Part shown: positions 51,347 through 60,547 of the stretch, piece after piece | Position numbering within the stretch: position 1 is the first letter of the stretch | Layout: each line of letters opens with the position of its first letter | Source of the DNA: JANQIO01 sp965601975 | GTDB taxonomy: Bacteria; Pseudomonadota; Gammaproteobacteria; Pseudomonadales; Halieaceae | DNA length: 64,000 nucleotides | NCBI GenBank assembly: GCA_965601975.1 | Contig: OZ271856.1 | Coordinates: forward strand, 1,178,001-1,242,000 | Direction: 5' to 3' | Made by a program: the position numbers and the translations under genes | Notes under the pieces: model-generated | What the model saw: only the letters and a program-made list of their open reading frames with translations | What the model was told of the DNA's origin: nothing | Databases searched by the model: none

Positions 51347-52630
51347 ATGAAACTGACGGCTCTGGGCATCAACCACAATTCCGCGTCCGTGGACCTGCGG
51401 GAGAAGGTTGCGTTCGCCCCGGAACAACTGGTGGAGGCCCTGCAGGAGGGCTGCGGCCGCCTGGACAGCGACGAACTCGTCATTCTTTCTACCTGTAATC
51501 GCACTGAACTCTTCTTCACCGAGGACGCCAACAGCGACGTGGCGCTGGAAAATGCCCTGCAGTGGCTGGCGGATTACCACGGCATGGACCCGGAGGCCAT
51601 TCGGGCCGCCTGTTATGAATACGCCGGTGAAGACGCAATGGAGCACATGATCCAGGTGGCCAGTGGCCTGGACTCCATGGTGCTCGGCGAGCCCCAGATC
51701 TTCGGCCAGCTGAAGAATGCCTACGCGGTTGCCGAGGAGGCCGGCACTGTCGGCGCGGAGCTGGTCAGGCTGTTCCCAAGGGTCTTCGCCATTGCGAAGA
51801 AAGTACGCACCGATACCGCCATCGGCGAGAATCCGGTGTCTGTGGCCTACGCGGCGGTCGACCTGGCCGGCCACATCTTTGCCGACCTTTCCACCACCCG
51901 TGCGCTGCTGGTAGGCGCCGGCGAGACCATCGACCTGGTCGCCAGGCACCTGTCCGATGCGGGCATCTCGCAGCTGGTGGTGGCCAATCGCACGCTGAGC
52001 CGGGCCCGGGAGCTCGCTGACCGCTTTGGCGCCGAGGCGATCCTGCTGGCGGACATCCCCGAGCAGCTGGCCCATGCGGATATCGTGATTTCCTCCACCG
52101 GCAGCCAGCTGCCTATCCTCGGCAAGGGCGCGGTGGAGCACGCACTCAAGCTGCGCAAGCACCGGCCCATCCTCATGATCGACCTGGCGGTGCCGCGGGA
52201 TATCGAGGCCCAGGTCGGCGACCTGAAGGATGCCTACCTGTACAGCGTTGACGACCTGCGGGAGATCGTCGAGGAGAACCTTGCCAACCGTCGCGATGAG
52301 GCCCGCAAGGCGGACCTGATCATCGCCGACGGGGTGCGCGAATACCGCCAGGAAATGCGCTCGCGCGCCGCCGTCGACACGGTCAAGGCGTTCCGCAGCC
52401 AGGCGGAGCAGCTGCGCGACCTGGAAGTCGACAAGGCGCTCAAGGCGCTGGAGCGCGGCGAATCCCCCGAGCAGGTGCTGAACACCCTGGCCCGCTCGCT
52501 CACCAACAAGCTGATTCACAGCCCCACCATCGAGCTGCGCCGCGCCAGTGCCGAAGGCAAACCGGAAGTGCTGGAACTGGCCCGGGACCTGTTGGGTATT
52601 CGCGAAGCCGCGAAAGCCGGCGAGGAATAA
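51347..52630 (+). CDS. hemA: glutamyl-tRNA reductase
   Basis: 427 residues from ATG 51347, the family start MKLTALGINHNSASV. The nucleophile C50 is in LSTCNRTELF, the NADPH-binding region has LLVGAGETIDLVARHL, and a C-terminal dimerisation helix region is present. It reduces Glu-tRNA to glutamate semialdehyde, the first step of haem synthesis. TAAAAT at 51286 is a possible -10 element. The stop directly adjoins the prfA ATG. Confidence 0.97.
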   Translation: MKLTALGINHNSASVDLREKVAFAPEQLVEALQEGCGRLDSDELVILSTCNRTELFFTEDANSDVALENALQWLADYHGMDPEAIRAACYEYAGEDAMEHMIQVASGLDSMVLGEPQIFGQLKNAYAVAEEAGTVGAELVRLFPRVFAIAKKVRTDTAIGENPVSVAYAAVDLAGHIFADLSTTRALLVGAGETIDLVARHLSDAGISQLVVANRTLSRARELADRFGAEAILLADIPEQLAHADIVISSTGSQLPILGKGAVEHALKLRKHRPILMIDLAVPRDIEAQVGDLKDAYLYSVDDLREIVEENLANRRDEARKADLIIADGVREYRQEMRSRAAVDTVKAFRSQAEQLRDLEVDKALKALERGESPEQVLNTLARSLTNKLIHSPTIELRRASAEGKPEVLELARDLLGIREAAKAGEE

Positions 52631-53719
52631 ATGAAGACGTCCCTGATGAGCAAGCTGGAAATGCTTGCGGACCGGCATGAGGAAGTGGGCGCACTGCTCA
52701 GTGACAGCGAGGTGATCGCCGACCAGGATCGCTTCCGCGACCTGTCCCGCGAATACGCCGAGCTGGAGACCGTGGTCCAGTGTTTCGGGCGCTATCGCCA
52801 GGTGGAGAGTGACCTGGAGGAGGCGGCGCTGCTGCTGGAAGACGGCGACGAAGACATGCGGGAGATGGCCGAAGAGGAAATCACCCGCGGCACCGACGAG
52901 AAGCAGGACCTGGAGCTCGAGCTGCAGAAGCTGCTGCTACCCAGGGACCCCAACGACACCCATAACGTATTTCTCGAGATTCGCGCCGGCACCGGCGGCG
53001 ACGAGGCGGCGATTTTTTCCGGCGACCTGTTCCGCATGTACAGCCGCTACGCGGAGCGCCAGGGCTGGCAGGTCGAGGTGATCAGCGAACGCCCCGGCGA
53101 GCACGGCGGCTACAAGGAAATCATCACCCGGGTAGCCGGGCGCGACGTCTACGCTCACCTGAAGTTTGAATCCGGCGCCCACCGGGTGCAGCGGGTACCC
53201 GAGACCGAGTCCCAGGGCCGTATCCACACCTCGGCCTGCACGGTGGCCATCCTGCCGGAGGCCGACGAACTGGACGAGGTGGAAATCAACAAGGCGGACC
53301 TGCGCATCGACACCTTCCGCGCTTCCGGTGCCGGCGGCCAGCACGTCAACAAGACGGATTCCGCGGTGCGCCTGACCCACCTGCCGACGGGGATCGTGGT
53401 GGAGTGCCAGGACGAGCGCTCGCAGCACAAGAACCGGGCCCGCGCCATGTCCCTGCTGCATGCCAAGCTGATGTCCAGCGCGCGGGACGAGCAGGCGGCG
53501 GCCCAGGCCGAAGAGCGCCGCAACCTGGTGGGCTCCGGCGATCGCTCCGACCGCATTCGCACCTACAACTTTCCCCAGGGCCGCATCACCGACCACCGCA
53601 TCAACCTGACCCTGTACAAGCTCGACGAGGTCATGGAAGGCGAGCTGGACGCGGTGATCGATCCCCTGCGCCAGGAACACCAGGCGGACCAGCTCGCGGC
53701 GCTTTCGGCCGAGAGCTGA
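52631..53719 (+). CDS. prfA: peptide chain release factor 1
   Basis: 362 residues. GGQ is present in GAGGQHVNKTDSAVR, the PxT stop-codon recognition motif reads PET in RVPETESQGRIHTS, and the usual N-terminal helical domain is present. It terminates at UAA and UAG. It starts at the base after the hemA stop and is followed by its methyltransferase prmC. Confidence 0.97.
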   Translation: MKTSLMSKLEMLADRHEEVGALLSDSEVIADQDRFRDLSREYAELETVVQCFGRYRQVESDLEEAALLLEDGDEDMREMAEEEITRGTDEKQDLELELQKLLLPRDPNDTHNVFLEIRAGTGGDEAAIFSGDLFRMYSRYAERQGWQVEVISERPGEHGGYKEIITRVAGRDVYAHLKFESGAHRVQRVPETESQGRIHTSACTVAILPEADELDEVEINKADLRIDTFRASGAGGQHVNKTDSAVRLTHLPTGIVVECQDERSQHKNRARAMSLLHAKLMSSARDEQAAAQAEERRNLVGSGDRSDRIRTYNFPQGRITDHRINLTLYKLDEVMEGELDAVIDPLRQEHQADQLAALSAES

Positions 53720-53736
53720 TATCGAGCCCGGGGCTG

Positions 53737-54558
53737 ATGAGCAGCATCCGCGAACTGCTGGCAGGCGCCCAGCTCCCCGGCGACAGCGGTCGCCTCGATG
53801 CCGAGATCCTGCTCTGCCACTGCCTCGACAAACCCCGCAGCTACCTTTACAGCCATCCGGAATCCAGCGTCCCGCCGGAATTGCGTGAGGCTTTTGACAG
53901 CCTCTTGGAAGAGCGGCGGGCCGGGCAGCCCGTGGCCTACCTGGTGGGCAGCCGCGAGTTCTGGTCCCTGTCGCTGGCGGTCAATGAACACACGCTCATC
54001 CCGCGCCCGGAAACGGAAACCCTGGTGATGTGGGCCCTGGAGCTGGACCTGCCGCAGTATGCGGGTGTCGCCGACTGGGGCACCGGCACCGGGGCTATTG
54101 CCCTGGCGCTGGCGAGCGAGCGGCCCGACTGGTCCGTCATCGCGACGGATTTCAGCGCGCGGGCACTGGATGTGGCGGACCTGAACCGGCGGCGCCACGA
54201 TTTGGATGTCCAGCTGGTGCGGGCGGACTGGGGCAGCGCCCTGCTGCCGGCGAGCCTGGACCTGGTGGTCAGCAATCCGCCCTATGTCGCCGAGGGCGAC
54301 CCGCACCTGGCCCAGGGAGATTTGCGCTTCGAGCCGAACAGCGCGCTGGTGGCGGGGCAGAGCGGCCTGGCCGACATTCTGCGCATTGTTCGCGATGCCT
54401 ACCGGGTGCTCGTGCCCGGCGGCTGGCTGCTGCTGGAACACGGCTACGACCAGTCCGAGACAGTCAGGGAAGCGCTCACGGCGGCGGGCTTCACCGAGGT
54501 GTCGAGCCGCCGGGACCTGGCCGGTATCGAGCGAATCAGCGGGGGCCGGCGACCGTGA
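53737..54558 (+). CDS. prmC: release-factor glutamine methyltransferase PrmC
   Basis: 273 residues from ATG 53737. The SAM site is WGTGTGAIALALA and the catalytic NPPY is in LVVSNPPYVAE. It methylates the glutamine of the GGQ motif of RF1/RF2. It follows prfA by 17 bases, the typical hemA-prfA-prmC order. The stop overlaps the GTG of the next gene by 4 bases. Confidence 0.96.
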   Translation: MSSIRELLAGAQLPGDSGRLDAEILLCHCLDKPRSYLYSHPESSVPPELREAFDSLLEERRAGQPVAYLVGSREFWSLSLAVNEHTLIPRPETETLVMWALELDLPQYAGVADWGTGTGAIALALASERPDWSVIATDFSARALDVADLNRRRHDLDVQLVRADWGSALLPASLDLVVSNPPYVAEGDPHLAQGDLRFEPNSALVAGQSGLADILRIVRDAYRVLVPGGWLLLEHGYDQSETVREALTAAGFTEVSSRRDLAGIERISGGRRP

Positions 54559-55322
54559 TCAGCGACGAGCAATTATTGCGCTATTCCCGCCAGATCATGC
54601 TGCCGAACTTCGATGTGGCGGCCCAGGAAGAGCTGCTGGCGGCGCGGGTGCTGATTGTCGGCCTTGGCGGCCTCGGCTCGCCGGTGGCGCTGTACCTGGC
54701 CGCCGCCGGTGTCGGCGAGCTGCACCTGGCGGACGGCGACAGCGTCGATGCCAGCAACCTGCAGCGTCAAATCGCCCATGGCGAGGCGGATATCGCCGCC
54801 AACAAGGCGCGGTCGGCGGCGGCTGCCTGCCGCAACATCAATCCCGAGACGGTGCTGCAGGTGATCGAAGAGCGCCTGGCGGGAGAGCCGCTGCGGGAAC
54901 GGGTGGCGGCGGTGGACCTGGTAGTGGACGCGACCGACAGCTTCGTCACTCGGCTGGACCTGAACCAGGCCTGTATTGAGGCCTTGAAACCGCTGGTGTC
55001 CGGCGCCGCCATTGGCAGCGAAGGCCACCTGACAGTTTTCGATGTGGCAGGCGGAACACCCTGTTACCGGTGCCTGTACCCCGAGGGTTCCGTGGAACAG
55101 GACCTCAGCTGCAGCGAAAATGGCGTGTTGGCGCCGATCGTGGGGGTGATTGGCACCCTGCAGGCCCTGGAGGCGGTCAAGTACCTGACCGGCTACGGCG
55201 AGGCGCTGCTCGGGCGATTGATGGTGCTGGATGGCGCAAACCTGCAGAGCCGGGAGATCAGGCTGACGCGGAATCCGGACTGTCCTCACTGCGGTGCGGG
55301 TCGCGCGCCAGCGGACGGCTGA
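54555..55322 (+). CDS. moeB: MoeB/ThiF-family E1-like adenylyltransferase
   Basis: 255 residues; GTG start within the prmC stop (GTGA). The nucleotide-binding loop is GLGGLGSPVALYLAAAG. DGDSVDASNLQRQ is the family arginine/glutamine segment. Two zinc CxxC pairs are present (CYRC and CPHC). It adenylates the C-terminal glycine of MoaD- or ThiS-type sulfur carriers for molybdopterin or thiamine. No moaD, moaE or thiS is nearby, so the partner is open. The 3' end overlaps the convergent MATE gene by 65 bases. Confidence 0.88.
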   Translation: MISDEQLLRYSRQIMLPNFDVAAQEELLAARVLIVGLGGLGSPVALYLAAAGVGELHLADGDSVDASNLQRQIAHGEADIAANKARSAAAACRNINPETVLQVIEERLAGEPLRERVAAVDLVVDATDSFVTRLDLNQACIEALKPLVSGAAIGSEGHLTVFDVAGGTPCYRCLYPEGSVEQDLSCSENGVLAPIVGVIGTLQALEAVKYLTGYGEALLGRLMVLDGANLQSREIRLTRNPDCPHCGAGRAPADG

Positions 55323-56658
55323 GCCACACCCGCAGCCGCAGCCCGTTCATCAGCGACGCGATCGCCACGCCGGCGATCATGCCCCACCAGAAACCCATGG
55401 CGCCGTACAGCTCCGAGACCCGGTCGGCCAGGCCCAGGTAGTAACCCAGCGGCAGCGCCACCATCCAGTAGGCGATCGTCATCACCAGGAACGGGTAGCG
55501 GGTGTCCTTGTAGGCCCGCAGGGCGAAGGAACTGACGACGGCGATCATGTCCAGGGCGATGAACAGAATGGCCAGCTGCAGCAATTCCACCGCCACGCCG
55601 CGGATACCCGCGTCCTCGGTGTAGATGCGCGCCACAGGGTCCGGCGCCCAGGAGAAAATCACCGCCATGACGATGCAGAAAAACACCGATACGATGGCGC
55701 CGCTCTGCAGGCTCAGCCTGACGTCCGTGACGCTGCCGCGGCCGATGCCGTGGCCCATGCGGGTCGCCATGGCCGAACCGATGCTGATCAGCGGCATGTA
55801 CACCACGTCGTAGATGTTGATGGCGATCTGGTGGGCGGCGACCTGCTGGTTGCCGACGCTGGCGATCATCAGCCCGATGACCGAGAACACGGCCATCTCG
55901 AAAAAGAAGGTGGCCCCGATCGGCGCGCCCACGTGAAGGATCTCGCCGATCTGCTCGCGCTGCGGGCGATACCAGCGCAGCGGCGGCAGGTAGTCTTTCA
56001 GGTCTTTCGTCCGCGCGGTATAGAACGCGATAAGCGCCGGCCCCAGCCACATGGACGCGGTGGTGGCCCAGCCGCAGCCCACGGCGCCCATCTCCGGGAC
56101 GCCCAGGTGGCCGTAGATGAATATCCAGTTGAACGGGATATTGGCAAAGAAGCCGATGACGCTGGCAATGGCGAAGGGCCGGACGATGCCCACCCCCTGC
56201 ACGTGGCAGCGCAGCGCCTGGAACAGGGCCGCGCCCGGCAGGCCAAACGCTACCGCCTGCAGGTAACCCTCGGCCTTCTGGTAGGTGACCGGGTCCAGGT
56301 TGAGCTGGTCCAGTACCGGGCCCGGGAAGTAGCACAGGGGAATCGAGATGATGCCCAGTGCGGCCGCCACCCAGAAGGCCTGGGGCAGGATGCCGCGAAT
56401 CTGCTCGGTGCGGCCGGCGCCAAAGTGCTGGGCGACGATGGTGGTCACCGCCAGCATGATGCCCAGGCTGACCAGGTAGACCGGCAGCCACAGGTTGTAG
56501 CCAATGGCGATCGCCGCCAGGTCCACGGAACCGTAGCGGCCGGCCATGATGGTGTCGACCACGCCGGTGCCCATCTGCGCCAGCTGGGCGATGAACAGCG
56601 GGGTCGCCAGCGCCAGCAGCTCGCGGGTTTCTTTGCGTAGGGATCCGGGTGTGGTCAT
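55258..56658 (-). CDS. MATE-family multidrug exporter (NorM-like)
   Basis: 466 residues with about twelve hydrophobic segments. LALATPLFIAQLAQMGTGVVDTIMAGRYG is the typical first MATE helix pair, and a matching second half begins near 240 (PIGATFFFEMAVFSVIGLM). It exports cationic drugs in exchange for sodium or protons. Its last 21 codons lie antisense inside moeB, and those residues (Arg/Asp/Ser-rich) look non-conserved. The start ATG is 92 bases from the opposing RhlB-like gene. Confidence 0.92.
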   Translation of the reverse strand: MTTPGSLRKETRELLALATPLFIAQLAQMGTGVVDTIMAGRYGSVDLAAIAIGYNLWLPVYLVSLGIMLAVTTIVAQHFGAGRTEQIRGILPQAFWVAAALGIISIPLCYFPGPVLDQLNLDPVTYQKAEGYLQAVAFGLPGAALFQALRCHVQGVGIVRPFAIASVIGFFANIPFNWIFIYGHLGVPEMGAVGCGWATTASMWLGPALIAFYTARTKDLKDYLPPLRWYRPQREQIGEILHVGAPIGATFFFEMAVFSVIGLMIASVGNQQVAAHQIAINIYDVVYMPLISIGSAMATRMGHGIGRGSVTDVRLSLQSGAIVSVFFCIVMAVIFSWAPDPVARIYTEDAGIRGVAVELLQLAILFIALDMIAVVSSFALRAYKDTRYPFLVMTIAYWMVALPLGYYLGLADRVSELYGAMGFWWGMIAGVAIASLMNGLRLRVWLSRPLARDPHRSEDSPDSASA

Positions 56659-56755
56659 GGGATGGTGATATTACACCCGACAGGCCCCAGACGGGTGAGC
56701 ACTGTGCAGGTGAAAGTGGTAGAATGCGGCGCCTTTTTGAACAGACCTTTTGAAT

Positions 56756-58000
56756 ATGACAGCCGAGCAGAGCTTGATGGCGGAACAGGAACAGGAACAC
56801 GTAACGGACGACACCCCCGTGGAAGCGGCCCCTGAGGCGGAGAAAACCCGCTTCGAGACGCTGGACCTGGAGCCGCGCCTGATGCGTGGTATCTCGGACC
56901 TGGGCTTCGAGCACTGCTCGCCGATCCAGGCCCAGATTCTGCCTTTCACCCTGGAAGGCAACGACGCCATCGGCAAGGCCCAGACCGGCACCGGCAAGAC
57001 GGCTGCTTTCCTCATCACGATTTTCAACGATCTGCTCAACAACCCCATTGAGGGTGAGCGCTTCGTTGGCGAGCCCCGGGCGCTGGTGATTGCGCCGACC
57101 CGGGAGCTGGTGATGCAGATCGCCGCGGACGCCAAGGAACTGGGCCGTCACACGGGCCTCAAGATCTGCACGCTGATCGGCGGGATGGATTACCAGAAGC
57201 AGCTGAATCGCCTGCACAACCATGTCATCGACCTGGTGGTGGCCACCCCGGGACGCCTGATCGACTTCATGGGCCGCCGCGATGTCTATCTCGACCGGGT
57301 CGAAATCCTGGTGCTGGACGAGGCCGACCGCATGCTGGACATGGGCTTCATTCCCCAGGTGAAGCGCATCGTCAAGGCCACGCCGCAGAAGTCCCATCGC
57401 CAGACCCTGCTGTTTAGCGCCACCTTTACCCAGGACATCATCAACCTGTCCAACCAGTGGACCTATGAGCCTGTGCACGTGGAGATCGAACCGGAGCACG
57501 TCGCGACGGATACGGTCGACCAGCGTGTATACATGTGCTCCAGCGACGAGCGCTACCGGGTCATCGACAACCTGCTGCGCAGCCCCCAGGCCAGCAGCGT
57601 GATCGTGTTCGCCAATCGCCGCGACCAGGTGCGCCGCCTGTTCGAGCGCATGCGCAAGGCCGGGCTGCCCTGCGGCATCCTGTCAGGCGAGATTCCCCAG
57701 AACAAGCGCACCCGCACCCTCGACGATTTCAAGCGCGGCAAGATCAAGGTGCTGGTGGCCACGGATGTGGCGGGTCGCGGCATTCACGTGGACGGCGTCA
57801 GCCACGTCGTCAACTACAACCTGCCGGAAGACCCGGAAGACTACGTGCACCGGATCGGCCGCACGGGCCGCGCCGGCGCCACCGGTGTGTCCATCAGCTT
57901 TGCCAGCGAGGACGACGCCTTCCTGCTGCCCGACATCGAGCAGCTGCTGGGTCACAAGCTGGAGTGCGAACACCCCCCGGAAGATTTGCTGGGCCGCTAG
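56756..58000 (+). CDS. rhlB: DEAD-box RNA helicase, RhlB-like
   Basis: 414 residues from ATG 56756; an in-frame TTG two codons earlier is not needed. Motifs present are Q (FEHCSPIQAQ), I (AQTGTGKT), Ia (PTRELVMQ), II (LDEADRML), III (FSATF) and VI (HRIGRTGR). The size and lack of a long C-terminal tail fit RhlB, the degradosome helicase. TAGAAT at 56720-56725 is a possible -10. It is convergent with cysZ, with stops almost touching. Confidence 0.85.
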   Translation: MTAEQSLMAEQEQEHVTDDTPVEAAPEAEKTRFETLDLEPRLMRGISDLGFEHCSPIQAQILPFTLEGNDAIGKAQTGTGKTAAFLITIFNDLLNNPIEGERFVGEPRALVIAPTRELVMQIAADAKELGRHTGLKICTLIGGMDYQKQLNRLHNHVIDLVVATPGRLIDFMGRRDVYLDRVEILVLDEADRMLDMGFIPQVKRIVKATPQKSHRQTLLFSATFTQDIINLSNQWTYEPVHVEIEPEHVATDTVDQRVYMCSSDERYRVIDNLLRSPQASSVIVFANRRDQVRRLFERMRKAGLPCGILSGEIPQNKRTRTLDDFKRGKIKVLVATDVAGRGIHVDGVSHVVNYNLPEDPEDYVHRIGRTGRAGATGVSISFASEDDAFLLPDIEQLLGHKLECEHPPEDLLGR

Positions 58001-58758
58001 CCCTGGTTGAGGCCGAGCTGCCGGTGGGTAGTCCGCAGCTCTTCACACCAGAACAGGGTGGCACCGCAGACCGCGGCGGGCACCACGAAGAAGTTCAGCA
58101 CCGGAACCCCGGCCACCAGTGCCACCAGGCCGCCGAAGCCCAGGCTCGATAGCCGCCGCTCGCGCAGTACCTCCTTCAAGTCCGCAAACGGCGTCATGTG
58201 GTTGTCCATGGGGTAGTCGACGTACTGTACGGCCATCATCCAGGCGCCGAAGATAAACCACAGTATGGGGGCAATGGGCGCCAGCGGCGTGAACAGCGTG
58301 GCAATACCCACCACGACCAGCAGCGGTATGTAGTAGGCAAACTTCACCAGCTCGCGGCCGATGGCCCGGGGAAAGATCATGAAGGCCTGACCGATGGTTT
58401 CCGGCCCCTGTACTTCCTGCCCGGTGATGATCTCTTCGGCTTTTTCCGCCAGCAGCCCGTTGAAGGGCGAGGCGATGATGATGGCGACGATGGTGAACAG
58501 GTAACCGGTCATCAGCGCCAGCGACACCCCCACCAGCGGCCAGATCAACCAGGTCAACCAGTCCAGCCAGCCCGGCAGCCAGCCGATCAGGCCCTCCATG
58601 GCGCTCAGCATCCAGCTGATGCTCCAGCCGATCATGGCACCGAAGATGACCACGTTGACTGCCAGGGGGATCAGCACGAAGGGCCGAAGGCGGGGATGCT
58701 TGAGTAGCTGTACGCCGCGCAGGAAGTAGCCCGCGCCTTCGCTGATGCTGCCTTTCAC
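57997..58758 (-). CDS. cysZ: sulfate transporter CysZ
   Basis: 253 residues; GTG start with GGGGGA upstream. Four or more hydrophobic segments are present, with family motifs GAGYFLRGVQLLKHPRLRPF at the N-terminus and IIASPFNGLLAEKAE and VQYVDYPMDNH further on. It is an inner-membrane sulfate channel feeding cysteine synthesis. No other cys genes are nearby. It overlaps the RhlB-like gene end by 4 bases on the opposite strand and is divergent from smrA. Confidence 0.92.
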   Translation of the reverse strand: MKGSISEGAGYFLRGVQLLKHPRLRPFVLIPLAVNVVIFGAMIGWSISWMLSAMEGLIGWLPGWLDWLTWLIWPLVGVSLALMTGYLFTIVAIIIASPFNGLLAEKAEEIITGQEVQGPETIGQAFMIFPRAIGRELVKFAYYIPLLVVVGIATLFTPLAPIAPILWFIFGAWMMAVQYVDYPMDNHMTPFADLKEVLRERRLSSLGFGGLVALVAGVPVLNFFVVPAAVCGATLFWCEELRTTHRQLGLNQG

Positions 58759-58825
58759 CGTGTCCCCCGGCAGAGCAGGCCAATCTGGTTTTCCATCGTA
58801 TAACCCAGGATTGTTACGAATTACT

Positions 58826-58831
58826 TATAAT
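58826..58831 (+). promoter_or_regulatory. -10 element (TATAAT) of smrA, probably giving a near-leaderless mRNA
   Basis: A perfect TATAAT ends 10 bases before the smrA ATG. No good -35 is seen at 17 bases, and no Shine-Dalgarno lies between, so transcription would start about 4 bases before the coding sequence. Confidence 0.45.
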
Positions 58832-58841
58832 ACGCAGCGCT

Positions 58842-59438
58842 ATGAGCGAAGACGAGGAATTCCTGTTTCAGCAGGAAATGGAAGGGGTAAAGCCCATCAA
58901 GCAGCCGGGCCGGGTCAAGCTTGCCCGCGAAACGCTGAGCGAGGACAGCGCCCGCGCTCGACGTGATGCCGCCGCCGCGGAGAAAGCGCCGATCAATCCG
59001 CTGGCCGAGGAAGGCATCGAACCCCTGGACCCGTGGTACGTGCTGGACTTCAAGCGCCCGGGCGTGCAGAACGGCGTGTTCCGCAAACTCAAGCAGGGGC
59101 GCTACGAACCCGAAGCCCGGCTCAACCTCCACCGCATGAACGTCAAGACCGCCCGCAAGGAACTCTACGAGTTTGTCGAGCAGGCCAGTGAGCTGGGCCT
59201 GCGCACGGTTATCATCGTGCACGGCAAAGGCGAGAATACCAATGAGGAGGGCCGTCGCCAGGCCTCCATCATCAAGGGCTGTGTCAATCACTGGCTGGCG
59301 GAGCTGGAGGCAGTGCAGGCCTACCACTCGGCCCAGCCCCGTCACGGTGGCACGGGTGCCGCCTATGTTTTGCTACGCAAGGGCGAGGACGCCAAACAGC
59401 GCAACCGCGAAAAATTTCGAGGCGAACGCAAGTACTAA
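58842..59438 (+). CDS. smrA: Smr-domain endonuclease-like protein (SmrA)
   Basis: 198 residues. The N-terminal 85 residues are charged. The Smr domain (about 90-185) has LNLHRMNVKTARKEL and the VIIVHGKGENT motif, with TGAAYVLLR near the end. Smr domains nick DNA or RNA; the substrate of SmrA is not settled. It is divergent from cysZ and followed by the tautomerase gene after 16 bases. Confidence 0.88.
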   Translation: MSEDEEFLFQQEMEGVKPIKQPGRVKLARETLSEDSARARRDAAAAEKAPINPLAEEGIEPLDPWYVLDFKRPGVQNGVFRKLKQGRYEPEARLNLHRMNVKTARKELYEFVEQASELGLRTVIIVHGKGENTNEEGRRQASIIKGCVNHWLAELEAVQAYHSAQPRHGGTGAAYVLLRKGEDAKQRNREKFRGERKY

Positions 59439-59454
59439 AGGGAATTAGGACGCT

Positions 59455-59850
59455 ATGCCACACCTGAGACTGGAATACTCAGCCAACGTACATTTCGACG
59501 GCGAGCTGACCTCGCTTTTTTCCCAGCTCCACACTGTGCTGGTGGACATTGGCGGTATTCGCCTGGAGAACTGCAAGACCCGCGCCTACGCCGCCGAGGA
59601 CTTCCTGGTGGCGGACGGCACCGCCGACGAGGGGGGCAGGGCAGGCGCCTTTGTGCATCTCGACGTACGCTTCATGGAAGGACGCTCGGAAGAACTCAAG
59701 CAGGAAATTGGCGCGAAGCTGTTGAACCGGCTGGTGCGATTTTTCGCGCCCGCCCTTGACACCCTCGCGCTGCAGTTCACCGTGGAAGTTCGCGATATCG
59801 ATCGCGCCGCCTATTCCAAGTATCCCGAGGGGACCCTGACTCCACAGTGA
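59455..59850 (+). CDS. 5-carboxymethyl-2-hydroxymuconate delta-isomerase family (tautomerase)
   Basis: 131 residues. The catalytic N-terminal proline follows the initiator methionine (MPHLRLEYSANV), and KTRAYAAEDFLVADG and VHLDVRFMEGRS match the CHMI family. In homoprotocatechuate degradation it isomerises CHM, but none of the other pathway genes is present, so the physiological substrate is open. The stop overlaps the GTG of the racemase gene by 4 bases, so the two are coupled. Confidence 0.85.
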   Translation: MPHLRLEYSANVHFDGELTSLFSQLHTVLVDIGGIRLENCKTRAYAAEDFLVADGTADEGGRAGAFVHLDVRFMEGRSEELKQEIGAKLLNRLVRFFAPALDTLALQFTVEVRDIDRAAYSKYPEGTLTPQ

Positions 59851-60536
59851 AGACCATTGGCATCCTCGGCGGCATGTCTGCCGCCTCGACCCAGCTCTAT
59901 TACGCCGAATTGTGCCGCCTCACGCAGGAGCGATTGGGTGGCCTGCACTCGCCTCAGCTGTTGATTCGCTCCCTCGACTTCGCCGGCATCCAGGAGCTGC
60001 AGTACGCCGACGACTGGGCGGGCGCCGGCGCGGTACTCAACCGCGAGGCGAAAGCGCTGGAGCGCGGCGGCGCGGACCTGATACTGCTGGCCACCAATAC
60101 CATGCACAAAATGGCCGAGGAGATGATGCGCGGCGTTTCTGTCCCGTTCATTCATATCGCGGATGCCACGGCGGACGCCATCAGGGCGGCTGGTCTGAAA
60201 ATGCCTGGACTGATGGCCACGGCGTTTACCATGGAGCAGCCGTTCTATGTGGATCGCCTTCACGGCGCTGGGCTGGAGGCGTTGATTCCCGGTGACGCCG
60301 ACCGCGCTGAAACCCATCGCATCATTTACGACGAGCTTTGCAAGAACGTGGTAAAGCCAGACAGTCGGGAAACCTACGAAGCCATCGCGCAGCGCCTGGT
60401 CGACGCCGGCGCCGACAGCTTGATCCTCGGCTGCACCGAAGTCGGCATGCTGCTCAACAGCGACAATGTCAGCGTACCGGTCTTCGACACCGCGCTGGTC
60501 CACTGCGCAGCTGCGATGGAGTTCGCACTAGCCTAG
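59847..60536 (+). CDS. aspartate/glutamate racemase family protein (YgeA-like)
   Basis: 229 residues; GTG start inside the preceding stop. GILGGMSAAST is the N-terminal motif. The two catalytic positions are T83 (LLATNTMH) and C196 (LGCTEVG); the Thr/Cys pair is that of E. coli YgeA, a broad-specificity amino-acid racemase, rather than the Cys/Cys pair of glutamate racemase. It may supply D-amino acids. It converges with the HNH gene, 11 bases apart. Confidence 0.88.
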   Translation: MKTIGILGGMSAASTQLYYAELCRLTQERLGGLHSPQLLIRSLDFAGIQELQYADDWAGAGAVLNREAKALERGGADLILLATNTMHKMAEEMMRGVSVPFIHIADATADAIRAAGLKMPGLMATAFTMEQPFYVDRLHGAGLEALIPGDADRAETHRIIYDELCKNVVKPDSRETYEAIAQRLVDAGADSLILGCTEVGMLLNSDNVSVPVFDTALVHCAAAMEFALA

Positions 60537-60547
60537 CTCTCCCGAGC

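Noticed and set aside
55286..57499. 737-codon minus frame spanning the MATE and helicase genes
   Set aside because: It runs across two real genes in another frame, so it is a composition artefact.
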